A DNA stretch of 64,000 nucleotides from Paraburkholderia flava. GTDB taxonomy: Bacteria; Pseudomonadota; Gammaproteobacteria; Burkholderiales; Burkholderiaceae. Made by a program: the position numbers and the translations under genes. Within the stretch, counting starts at the first letter, position 1; every line of letters begins with the position of its first letter. The stretch covers positions 2,060,536-2,124,535 of the forward strand of contig NZ_SMRO01000002.1 in NCBI RefSeq assembly GCF_004359985.1, read 5' to 3'. This document shows positions 1-8,106 of the stretch, piece after piece. The notes below the pieces were generated by a model. The model was not told the origin of the DNA and searched no databases. It saw only the letters and a list, made by a program, of their open reading frames with translations.

Positions 1-582
1 CTTCACGGCCTCCCACACGCTGTCCTTCTGGTTGATGATCGGGTTCACCGCCGTCAGCGCGCCGCGAATAATCGCCGCCATCTGCTTGAAGAACTGGTTG
101 CCGCTCGCGACGACGATGCGCGTGTGCAGCAGTTCGTCGGCGACCTGGTAGCCGGGCTCGCCGGGCCGGATCGCGCACAGCGCGTCGTACGCGTCGCGGA
201 TCGCCGCGATGTCCACCGCGCTGCCGCGCGCGGCGGCCTGCGCGGAGGCGCGCGGTTCGATCAGGATGCGAAACTCGATCACGTCGCGCAGGAACATCGG
301 GTCAGGCTTCGCGCGAAAGCGCCAGTTGACCACGTCCTCATCGATCATCCGCCAGTCGTGCATCGGCCGGATGCGCGTGCCGATCTTCGGCCGCACGTCG
401 AGCATATCGCGCGCGAGCAGCATCGACAGCGCCTCGCGCATCACCGTGCGGCTCACGTCGAACTCTTTGGACAGGATGTCCTGGGGCGGCAGCACCGCTC
501 CATACTTCTCCTCGACGATCCCCGTGACGAGACCGTCCATCACCTTGCTGACCAGTGACCGTTCCTTGTTGCCCTGTTCCAT
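1..582 (-). CDS. FadR-family (GntR/FCD) transcriptional regulator, C-terminus cut by window edge
   Basis: The reading frame starts at ATG 582 (MEQGNKERSLVSKVMDGL) and runs off the left edge, so about 194 residues are visible. Residues 5-75 form a GntR winged helix; the recognition region reads LSKEFDVSRTVMREALSML, which is typical. Residues from about 90 onward match the all-helical FCD ligand-binding domain (FRILIEPRASAQAA, then DELLHTRIVVASGNQ with the usual metal-ligand His region). FCD regulators usually sense sugar acids or other small carboxylates and repress a neighbouring catabolic operon. The target is probably outside the window to the left; nothing to the right looks like its operon. 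The family call is firm; the ligand is unknown. Confidence 0.9.
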   Translation of the reverse strand, partial: MEQGNKERSLVSKVMDGLVTGIVEEKYGAVLPPQDILSKEFDVSRTVMREALSMLLARDMLDVRPKIGTRIRPMHDWRMIDEDVVNWRFRAKPDPMFLRDVIEFRILIEPRASAQAAARGSAVDIAAIRDAYDALCAIRPGEPGYQVADELLHTRIVVASGNQFFKQMAAIIRGALTAVNPIINQKDSVWEAVK

Positions 583-922
583 AGCCCTCTCCCCCGATGC
601 GGCGAAGCTGCCCGCATTCTGTTGATCGTTCCGCGCCCTCGTTGCGTCGTCAGGGCCTGTCGTATGGCCCTTTTCGCTACGTTGCTTGCTCCGTAAAGGT
701 TGCGCCAGTTGGGATACGTCCTGACAGGGTTATCCCTCTGAGGAATTGTTTCGTAGTTGAAACGTCTGTACGGACAACGAGTATCAGGCTTGCGTAAAAC
801 GCTCGCTGCGCAGGAAAAATTGCATCGCGCGGCGCTCGGGGCGTCGCTTCTACGCCACGCTGGCCGGTTCGGCCTGGGCCAGTCGACCCGGCCCGAAAGA
901 TCCGGTCAGCTCGCCGGACCCG
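583..922. other. Intergenic region between FCD regulator and flavin reductase
   Basis: These 340 bases carry no convincing gene. They hold the promoter side of the regulator at 582 and lie downstream of the flavin reductase that ends at 923. A near-palindrome at 764-775 is listed separately. Confidence 0.6.
764..775. promoter_or_regulatory. Possible GntR/FCD operator half-palindrome
   Basis: The bases GTCTGTACGGAC form an imperfect palindrome centred on GTAC and are followed by AAC. FCD-family operators are often short palindromes of the TNGTNNNACNA kind, so this could be an autoregulatory site. It lies about 180 bases upstream of the regulator start, which is far. There is one copy only. 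Confidence 0.25.
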
Positions 923-1552
923 CTACGCGACCGACCCGTAACGGCCACCGAAAAAAACCAGCGGCGCATGTTCGTCGAGCGAAAACATCCGCACCTCACC
1001 AACGAACAACGTGTGGTCGCCGCACGGATGCCGGTCGACCACCCGCGCCGCGAAACGCGCGACCGCGTGTTCGAGCAGCGCGACGTCGGGCATCCCGTCG
1101 ACGGTCGCGAAGCGCGGTGCGAGATGCTGCCCGAAGCGCGTCTGCGGCTCGCCGGCGAAGTGCCGGCTGTGCGGCTCCTGCGCATGCGACAGCACGCTCA
1201 CGCCGAAGCTCGTCGCGCGCATCAGCCGTTCGTGCATCCGGGCGCGATGACCGACCGACACGACGATCAGCGGCGGCTTCAGCGACCCGGACATGAACGC
1301 GTTCGCAGTCATCGCGTGCAGTGTGTCGCCGCTGCCCGCCGAGATCACGACGACCCCGGTAGCGAAGCGCCCGAGCGCGTGACGAAAACGGCGTTCGTCG
1401 AACGATGCGGCAGCGGAAGCGGAAGCGCTTTCAGCGGCAACCGGCAACGCGCCGGCGCTCACCGCAGCAACCGCAATCGCCCCACCGGCGAACACGCCCG
1501 CCGAGCCCGCAGCGCCCTGCACATCACTTGCCGTCGCCACCCGTGCGTCCAT
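923..1552 (-). CDS. Flavin reductase-like domain protein (HpaC/FMN-binding split-barrel type)
   Basis: The product is 209 residues. After an Ala-rich, poorly structured first 48 residues, it has the flavin reductase-like split barrel: FRHALGRFATGVVVISA, then MTANAFMSGSLKPPLIVVSVG, which holds the flavin-binding segment, and the C-terminal DHTLFVGEVRMFS. Such proteins supply reduced FMN or FAD to a two-component monooxygenase. ATG 1552 has a GGAG seven bases upstream. Its 5' end overlaps the end of manC by 29 bases, so it is the last gene of the hydrolase-manC-reductase operon. No partner monooxygenase is nearby, so its role in the EPS locus is unclear; it might serve the acyl-CoA dehydrogenase-like protein at 15716-16978. 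Confidence 0.85.
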   Translation of the reverse strand: MDARVATASDVQGAAGSAGVFAGGAIAVAAVSAGALPVAAESASASAAASFDERRFRHALGRFATGVVVISAGSGDTLHAMTANAFMSGSLKPPLIVVSVGHRARMHERLMRATSFGVSVLSHAQEPHSRHFAGEPQTRFGQHLAPRFATVDGMPDVALLEHAVARFAARVVDRHPCGDHTLFVGEVRMFSLDEHAPLVFFGGRYGSVA

Positions 1553-3119
1553 CGTCGGTCTCCTTCACGCGGCCGTACTGATCGTCGAAGCGCACGATGT
1601 CGTCCTCGCCGAGGTAGCTGCCCGATTGCACTTCGATGATTTCGAGCGGCGTCTTGCCCGGATTTTCGAGCCGGTGCGTGACGCCGAGCGGAATGTAGGT
1701 GGACTGGTTCTCAGTGAGCAGAAAAGTCTCGTCGCCGCGCGTGACGCGCGCGGTGCCGCGCACGACGACCCAGTGCTCGGCGCGATGATGGTGCATCTGC
1801 AGCGACAGCCGGCCACCCGGTTTCACGACGATGCGCTTCACCTGGAAGCGCTCCCCGTTCTCGAGCGAATCGTAGTAGCCCCACGGCCGCCGGACCTTGC
1901 GATGATCCTGCGCTTCGGGTCGCTGCTCCGCCTTCAGCCGACCGACGATCGCCTTCACGTCCTGCACGCGATCGCGCGCGGCGACGAGCACCGCGTCCGC
2001 GGTCTCGACCACCACGACACCGGCGACGCCCACGCATGCAACCAGTCGTCCGTCCGAATGCACGAAGCTGTCGGTCGTACCTTCGAACAGCACCGGACCG
2101 CGCGCGACGTTGCCCGCCGCGTCCTTCGCCGACACCTGCCACACCGCATCCCAAGCACCGACATCGGACCAGCCCGCAACCAGCGGCACGACGACGCCCT
2201 TCAGTCCTTCGAGCCCATCGCCACCGATACGCTCCATCACCGCATAGTCGATCGAATCGGACGGGCATCCGGCGAACGCCGCGCGATCCAGATGCATCGT
2301 GCCGTCGCGATCCGCGCGCGCCGCGCTGAACGATGCGTTGCATGCACTCGCGATCGTCGGTCGGCACTGCGCGATCGCCGCGAGCCACACCGATGCACGC
2401 ACGACGAACACGCCGCTGTTCCACCAGTAGTCGCCGGATGCGACGTAGCGCGTCGCGAGTTCGGCATCCGGCTTCTCGACGAAGCGGCCGATGCGGCGCG
2501 CGCCATCGGTACCGTGAGCGTCCATCGGCTCGCCGGTGCGGATGTAGCCGTAGCCGGTTTCCGGATGCGTCGGCGGCACACCGAGCGCGACGATCGCGCC
2601 ATGCGCCGCGTGCGCGACCGCCTGCATCAGCGCCGCGCGGAATGCGTCAGTGTCGGCGATCAGGTGATCGGCGGGCATTACGATCAGTACGGGGTCGTCA
2701 GCGGCGTCGGTAGCGTTTGTCGCGCGTGCGGCAAGCGCCGCCACCGTCAACGCCGGCGCAGTGTTGCGTGGCGCCGGTTCGAGCACGAGCCGCGCGCGGG
2801 CATCGCACAGTGCGAGACGTTCGGCGGTCAGCAGATGCAGGTCTTCGCTGCAGATCACGAGCGGTGCACGTAACGCAGGCGCGACCGGCGTGTCCAACGT
2901 CGACGAAGCAGCAAACGCATCGCGCACCCGCGCGACCGTCGCTTCGAGCAGCGACTCATCGTCGAGCAGACCGATCAACTGCTTCGGGCTGCGCTCGCGC
3001 GACAGCGGCCACAGCCGCGTCCCCGAGCCGCCCGCGAGAATGACAGGCTGCACGACGACCGACGCCGCAGCGGATAGCGCGTCGGTCGCGGGGAAACAAG
3101 GTTCGGCAATGCGGTTCAT
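1524..3119 (-). CDS. manC: Mannose-1-phosphate guanylyltransferase / mannose-6-phosphate isomerase
   Basis: This 531-residue bifunctional enzyme makes GDP-mannose, a precursor for the EPS repeat unit. The nucleotidyltransferase domain opens with ILAGGSGTRLWPLSRERSPKQL near residue 30. The C-terminal cupin (type II PMI) domain carries LSLQMHHHRAEHWVVVRGTA with metal-binding histidines. Start 3119 is chosen because GGAAG lies five bases upstream; an in-frame ATG at 3131 lacks such a site. It follows the alpha/beta hydrolase with a 31-base gap. It is the equivalent of BceA in the Burkholderia cepacian locus, although the surrounding gene set is not the cepacian one. Confidence 0.95.
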   Translation of the reverse strand: MNRIAEPCFPATDALSAAASVVVQPVILAGGSGTRLWPLSRERSPKQLIGLLDDESLLEATVARVRDAFAASSTLDTPVAPALRAPLVICSEDLHLLTAERLALCDARARLVLEPAPRNTAPALTVAALAARATNATDAADDPVLIVMPADHLIADTDAFRAALMQAVAHAAHGAIVALGVPPTHPETGYGYIRTGEPMDAHGTDGARRIGRFVEKPDAELATRYVASGDYWWNSGVFVVRASVWLAAIAQCRPTIASACNASFSAARADRDGTMHLDRAAFAGCPSDSIDYAVMERIGGDGLEGLKGVVVPLVAGWSDVGAWDAVWQVSAKDAAGNVARGPVLFEGTTDSFVHSDGRLVACVGVAGVVVVETADAVLVAARDRVQDVKAIVGRLKAEQRPEAQDHRKVRRPWGYYDSLENGERFQVKRIVVKPGGRLSLQMHHHRAEHWVVVRGTARVTRGDETFLLTENQSTYIPLGVTHRLENPGKTPLEIIEVQSGSYLGEDDIVRFDDQYGRVKETDDGRTGGDGK

Positions 3120-3150
3120 CGAGACTTCCATCGTGAGAGTAAAAGACGGC

Positions 3151-5046
3151 TTAAGGACTGACGCGATCGAACCACTGCACCGCAGCCGCGGACGCATCGG
3201 AAGCCGCCGATACACCCGCCAGCGCGGACGCCGCTAACGCATCGCGCAGCCCGCGTGCCGACACGCCGGATTGATTGCTCATCACTTCGTCGAACAGCCA
3301 GCGCTCCGCGTCGGCCATCGCGACTTCGCGTGCGGGCCGTGTGAACAGCGCGTGATCGAGCTTCGGCAACGTCGCCGCGCGAATCCGCGGATAGCGTCGC
3401 AATGCACCAAGCTGCGGACCGAACTGCACGCGCGCCTCGTCGAGCCCGACGTCGTACGCGCCGTACACGAGACGCAGTTGCACGCCCTTCGCGTGAATCG
3501 TGCGCACCAGCGTGCGTACCTCGTTAGCGACCAGAGGCCGGCCGGTACGCTGTTCGAGCCAGCCGGTCACGCCGAGCCACGCGCTCGTCGCCGCGCGTCG
3601 CGCGAGCACCGCCGCGATCCGCAGCGGATGACTGTCACCGCGCAGCGCGCGCAGCCACTTGCGCGGCTTCCATGCGGCATGCCAGTAAACTTTCGACGAC
3701 GCGAACTGATGCTCGCCCGGCTCGCGTGTCGCACCGTCCCAGATAAATTTCTGCAGATTCACGCAATACGCGCCGACGATCCGCGGCTGCAACGCGCTCG
3801 CATGCAGACCGACGAACGCGCCGCCGCACACGCCGACCGTCGCGACGCTCGCGTGCCCGCGCGCGACGAGCCAGTCCGCGCCTGCGGCTGCATCACGGCA
3901 TGCCTGCTCCGAGTAGATCGTGTCGAGCGTGACCTGATCCATGGTCGGCGTCGCGTCGCCGAGGCCACCCAGGTCCATCCGCAGCGATGTGATGCCGAGC
4001 GCCGCGAGACGTCGCGCGAACAGCACGAAAATGCGTCCATCGCCGATGTGATGACTCGCGCCGGTGTTAAAGAACAGCACGGCGGGCGCGTCGGCACGCG
4101 GCGTCGCGGGCTCGCAATAGATCCCGAAGTACGGACCGAACGCGACCGGATGTTCGAGCGCGCCTTGCGCGGGCAGTTCGAGCATGGGCTCGTCGGTGGG
4201 CTCATCGGTCTGTTCAAGCGACGGCGCGCGTTCAGCAGCCACCGCTGCACCACCGCTCGCGAGCCATTCAGTCAAGCGCGCGAATGCATCGACAGGTTCC
4301 TCGCTGTAAAGCGCTTCGATCATGAAGCGGTCGTATTCGTCGAAAGTCTGCCGGTCCACTGCAACGCCATGCGCCGCGTAATGCGTGGCAAGCGCGCCGT
4401 TGCGGCTGCGATCGTTGGCTTCCAGCAGCAACACGCGCGCGGCCGGCGCGGACGTATCGGTACGCAGATCGATCGCGGCGAGCCGTGCGATGTCGTCGCC
4501 GTAAAGGCCGAAGCCGAACGCTTCGACATAGCCGTCCTGTTCGCTGATCGGATCGGCATTCATTCCGGCCGGTGTACTGAGCCAGCTCTGCCGATGCGCG
4601 CGCAATTCGCGCAGATAATTACGTCCGACGATCGCCGGTGCGAGCAGCACCAACCCGTCGATATCGCCGATACGTTCAGCGGCAAGCGCCGCGAGCGTCG
4701 CCCCGAGCCGTAGCCCGACGAGCGACACGCGCCGCACACCCGTCCATTCGCGCAGCCTGCGCACCGCCGCCGCGATGCTGTCGAGCCATGCATCGACCCG
4801 TTGCGGATCGTCCTCGAAGCCGGCCGAATCGCCGGTGCCCAGATAGTCGAAGCGCAGCACCGGCATGCCGGTTGCCGCGAGCCGCTCGGCGAGCCGACGC
4901 CAGCCGCGATGCGTGCACAGCGCGTCATAGCCGAACGGATTGCACAGCACGATCCCGTGATCCCCATCGACGGGATGCAGCCATCCAGAGCACTCGTCGA
5001 CGGGGTGCAGCCATCCAAAACAGTCGTCGAAGACGACAGATTTCAT
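3151..5046 (-). CDS. Two-domain alpha/beta hydrolase of the exosortase/EPS-associated type
   Basis: The product is about 631 residues and contains two alpha/beta-hydrolase-like halves. In the first half the nucleophile elbow is degenerate (VSLVGLRLGATLA, no serine). In the second half it reads VGVCGGAFVGLHA, a GxCxG elbow with a possible cysteine nucleophile. Similar proteins occur in EPS and exosortase loci and are thought to act on acyl or lipid-linked intermediates; the substrate is unknown. ATG 5046 is preferred over GTG 5061 because GGGGGACCAGAAG precedes it. An in-frame 30-base duplication near the N-terminus doubles a GWLHPVD segment. It is the first gene of a minus-strand operon with manC, divergent from the flippase. 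Confidence 0.8.
   Translation of the reverse strand: MKSVVFDDCFGWLHPVDECSGWLHPVDGDHGIVLCNPFGYDALCTHRGWRRLAERLAATGMPVLRFDYLGTGDSAGFEDDPQRVDAWLDSIAAAVRRLREWTGVRRVSLVGLRLGATLAALAAERIGDIDGLVLLAPAIVGRNYLRELRAHRQSWLSTPAGMNADPISEQDGYVEAFGFGLYGDDIARLAAIDLRTDTSAPAARVLLLEANDRSRNGALATHYAAHGVAVDRQTFDEYDRFMIEALYSEEPVDAFARLTEWLASGGAAVAAERAPSLEQTDEPTDEPMLELPAQGALEHPVAFGPYFGIYCEPATPRADAPAVLFFNTGASHHIGDGRIFVLFARRLAALGITSLRMDLGGLGDATPTMDQVTLDTIYSEQACRDAAAGADWLVARGHASVATVGVCGGAFVGLHASALQPRIVGAYCVNLQKFIWDGATREPGEHQFASSKVYWHAAWKPRKWLRALRGDSHPLRIAAVLARRAATSAWLGVTGWLEQRTGRPLVANEVRTLVRTIHAKGVQLRLVYGAYDVGLDEARVQFGPQLGALRRYPRIRAATLPKLDHALFTRPAREVAMADAERWLFDEVMSNQSGVSARGLRDALAASALAGVSAASDASAAAVQWFDRVSP
4967..5017. repeat. 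In-frame 30-bp tandem duplication inside the hydrolase gene
   Basis: The 21 bases from 4967 are repeated almost exactly from 4997 (period 30; one base differs in the shared part). It encodes two copies of GWLHPVD ten residues apart at the start of the hydrolase. Because the period is a multiple of three, the frame is kept. Confidence 0.85.
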
Positions 5047-5324
5047 CTTCTGGTCCCCCACACACGCCCCCGCAAACCATCATTAGTGTCGGCGCACGCA
5101 TCCGCGTCCACCATTGACGGCATTAAATCAACGGGCGCGGCCTGTATCTGTACGGGCCCGCACACATTCAAAACGCGTACCGATGCACCATGGGATATCG
5201 TCGAAACGCATCGTGCGGCGTCCGTCGTGTCCTTCGCTGCCGGGTCCTTCGCTGCTGCGTGCGCGCGTGCATGTGCAGAGGGACTTCTCCCGGCCGTGTG
5301 CGTCGCTCGCCTTCTCGCTCCCCC

Positions 5325-6785
5325 ATGGAAAAACGCATCGTCAAGAACATCGCCATCAACTTTGCCGGCTCGGTCGTGCCGGTCTTCATTTCGCTCGTGA
5401 CTGTCCCTGCGTATCTGCACTTGATGGGTATCGAACGGTATGGCGTGCTCAATCTCGTGTGGGCGTTGATCGGCTATTTCAGCGTGCTCGAACTGGGCAC
5501 CAGCATCGCCACCGAAAACTCGATCGCCCGCGCGCGCGACTCCACCGACGGTTCCATTGAACGCATTTTCTGGAGCGCGTGTTCGCTGAATTTCGTGAGC
5601 GGCGTGATCGGCGGCGCGATCATCTATTTCGCCGCGTACGTGTATGTGACGCACGGCACGAAGGTCGATCCGCAGTTTCAGCGCGAGGTACTCGCGAGCC
5701 TGCCGTGGATCGCGGCGGCCGTGCCGCTCGCAAACGTCACGTGGGTGTTCGCGGGCGCGATCACCGCAGTCGAGCGTTTCGGGAGCTTCAACGCGAGCCA
5801 GACGCTCGGCACGCTGCTATTCCAGCTGCTGCCGCTCGGCGCGATCTGGTGCTTCTCGCCGTCGCTCGCGGTCGTGATTCCGGCCGCCGTGTGCGCGCGG
5901 ATCATCGCGGGCGTGCTGCTCGGCGTCGCGACATTCCGCGCGCTGCACATCCGCCGCGTGCGCAAACCCGACTGGCCAACGATCGTCGCGCTGTTCCGCT
6001 ACGGCCGCTGGCAACTGCTGTTCAGCGGCGCGGGAATGATCGCGCAGACGCTCGACCGCGTGCTGATCGGTGCAATGCTCGGTGCGCGCTTCGTCGCGTA
6101 CTACGTGACGCCGCAAAACCTCGTGACGCGACTGAACATCCTGCCCGGCGCGATGCTGCGCACGCTGTTTCCGCGCCTGTCCGCATCGACGCGCGAAGAC
6201 GCCGACGAACTCGCACGCAACGCGCTTGCGCTGTTGAACGGCGTATTCACGCCGTGCGTGATCGTCGCGATGTTCGCACTGCAGCCGTTCCTGCATCTAT
6301 GGCTCGGCGAGCACATGGCGACGATGTCGTCGCCGTTCGGACGCGTGCTGATCGTCGGCGTGTGGCTTGCCGGACAGTCGAGCATTCTCGGTATCCTGAT
6401 CCAGGCGCAGTCGCATCCTGCGCAGGTCGCGCGCGTGAGCTGGGTGCTGCTGCCGTTTTTCGCGGGTGCGCTATGGCTCGCGATTCACCTGTTCGGCGTG
6501 ATGGGCGCGGCGGTCGTCGTCGTAATCAAGTCGCTGTGCGACTACGCGGCGTTTTTGTATTTCGCGAAGCTGCATCTGCGGACGATCGCGGGCAATATGC
6601 TTGCGCATATCGCGTTTCTCGTTGTGGCGGTGGCGCTTGCCAGCGAGTTGACGCGGTTGCCTTCGATTATTGCTGCGGCATGGGTGCTGGTTGTCGCGAA
6701 CCTCGCGTGGTCGCTGTATGAGTCGGCGATGCTGCGGGATTTGCTGCGACGGGTGTGGGGAAGGCTGGCGTTGCGGGCGGGGTGA
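5325..6785 (+). CDS. Polysaccharide flippase, Wzx/MOP superfamily
   Basis: The 486-residue product is very hydrophobic, with about 12 to 14 membrane spans, and begins MEKRIVKNIAINFAGSVVPV, the usual first helix of Wzx-type oligosaccharide flippases. It should move the undecaprenyl-linked EPS repeat unit across the inner membrane. ATG 5325 is chosen because the hydrophobic domain begins directly after it; residues encoded upstream (from 5190) look non-coding. No clear ribosome site precedes it. It is divergent from the hydrolase-manC operon (278-base gap) and convergent with the GT4 gene ending at 6959. Confidence 0.9.
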   Translation: MEKRIVKNIAINFAGSVVPVFISLVTVPAYLHLMGIERYGVLNLVWALIGYFSVLELGTSIATENSIARARDSTDGSIERIFWSACSLNFVSGVIGGAIIYFAAYVYVTHGTKVDPQFQREVLASLPWIAAAVPLANVTWVFAGAITAVERFGSFNASQTLGTLLFQLLPLGAIWCFSPSLAVVIPAAVCARIIAGVLLGVATFRALHIRRVRKPDWPTIVALFRYGRWQLLFSGAGMIAQTLDRVLIGAMLGARFVAYYVTPQNLVTRLNILPGAMLRTLFPRLSASTREDADELARNALALLNGVFTPCVIVAMFALQPFLHLWLGEHMATMSSPFGRVLIVGVWLAGQSSILGILIQAQSHPAQVARVSWVLLPFFAGALWLAIHLFGVMGAAVVVVIKSLCDYAAFLYFAKLHLRTIAGNMLAHIAFLVVAVALASELTRLPSIIAAAWVLVVANLAWSLYESAMLRDLLRRVWGRLALRAG

Positions 6786-6789
6786 GTGA

Positions 6790-6861
6790 ATTCGAATGCG
6801 CGGGCGTCATGCGAAGGTGATCCGGATTCGAATGCTTAAGCGTCATGCGAAGGTAACCTGG
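6790..6861. repeat. 36-bp tandem repeat, two imperfect copies
   Basis: ATTCGAATGC followed by GCGTCATGCGAAGGT occurs at 6790 and again at 6826. The copies lie just after the flippase stop codon and before the convergent glycosyltransferase. They are not a recognised insertion-sequence end. Confidence 0.7.
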
Positions 6862-6958
6862 ACTCAGCCTGTAGAGCGAGTCACACATTGCAGATCATGC
6901 GTGGCGCGACCGCGCGCCTCGCACCGCATTCAGCGCAGCAACGCCATCACACTGCATC

Positions 6959-8080
6959 TCACCGCCCCACCCCATCCGCAGCCACATCCACCGCCCGCAA
7001 CCTCCCCGGCCGCATCGTCTCCAGCGCCTGCTCATAAATCGCCAGATACGCATCGCACACATAGCGCACGTGAAACGAGCCGATCCCGTGCCGCGCCCGC
7101 GCGACGAGCGCCGCACGCGCCGCGCGATCGGTCAGCAGCAACTCGATCGCGTTGGCGAGCGCTTCGGGGTTCGCGGGCGGCACGAGCAGACCCGCTTCGC
7201 CATCGTCGAGCATCTCGGGGTTCCCGTCGACATGCGTCGCGACGATCGCACAACCCGCCTCGCGTGCTTCGCACAGCACGAGACCACCCGGCTCGCGATG
7301 CGACGCGAGCACGAACACATCGGACTCCACCAGATGTGCGCGCGGATTCGCGACGAAGCCGGTGAATCGCGTGCGCGCCGCGACACCCAGTTCCTGTGCG
7401 AGCGCTTCCATTTCCGCGCGATCGGGTCCATCGCCGACGAGATACAGCATCGCGTCGGGAAACCGTCCAGTGAGCCGCGCGAACGCGCGCAGCAGATCCT
7501 GAATGCCCTTGCGTCGATACATGCCCGCGACCGTCACGATAGCCGGATGCGCAAGCTCCGGCGAAGTAGCCGAAGCCGACGGCAGACCCGCAAATCGCGG
7601 CGTGCCGATCGTCCCATTACGCACCACCGTGAGCCGTTCGCGCGGCACGCCGCGTTTCGCCATCGACTCGGCGACCGCACGACTCACCGCGACCACGCGA
7701 TCGCCGTAGCGCATCAACGATGCGCTGCGCTGAAACTCGTTGTGGACCGTCGTGATCAATGCATAACGACGGCGCAGCGTGCAGAAACGCGCGAGCAGCG
7801 CGCCGGTCATCATGTGCGCGTGCACGACGTCGGGGTCGCACTGCACAAGCAGCCGGTTGAAGCCCGCGATCATCGACGGCAGCTTCGCGATGCTGCGCGA
7901 TTGCAGCAGCCGCACGTGACGCACGCCGTGCCGCTCGAGCAGCGTTTCGAATTCGCCGCCCGACGTGGCGACCGTCACGTCGTGGCCGGCCTGGGCCTGC
8001 GTGCACGCGAGATCGACCATCATGTTGACGATGCCGTTGCCGACGTTGTGCACTTCATTGGCGAGGTGGACGATTTTCAT
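6959..8080 (-). CDS. Glycosyltransferase family 4
   Basis: The 373-residue protein has the GT-B fold pattern of GT4 enzymes. The N-terminus reads MKIVHLANEVHNVGNG and the donor-binding domain has the EX7E motif in EPGGLVLCEAREAG. It should transfer one sugar of the EPS repeat unit at the cytoplasmic face. It is the last gene of the minus-strand operon that starts at 15227, 26 bases after the beta-propeller gene. The donor sugar cannot be read from sequence; GDP-mannose is plausible given manC. Confidence 0.88.
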   Translation of the reverse strand: MKIVHLANEVHNVGNGIVNMMVDLACTQAQAGHDVTVATSGGEFETLLERHGVRHVRLLQSRSIAKLPSMIAGFNRLLVQCDPDVVHAHMMTGALLARFCTLRRRYALITTVHNEFQRSASLMRYGDRVVAVSRAVAESMAKRGVPRERLTVVRNGTIGTPRFAGLPSASATSPELAHPAIVTVAGMYRRKGIQDLLRAFARLTGRFPDAMLYLVGDGPDRAEMEALAQELGVAARTRFTGFVANPRAHLVESDVFVLASHREPGGLVLCEAREAGCAIVATHVDGNPEMLDDGEAGLLVPPANPEALANAIELLLTDRAARAALVARARHGIGSFHVRYVCDAYLAIYEQALETMRPGRLRAVDVAADGVGR

Positions 8081-8106
8081 AGCGGCACGCGAAGTCCAGT
8101 TGGTAT

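Noticed and set aside
124..625. Plus-strand frames over the FCD regulator
   Set aside because: They mirror the minus-strand winged-helix protein, which has clear domains; no domain is seen on the plus strand.
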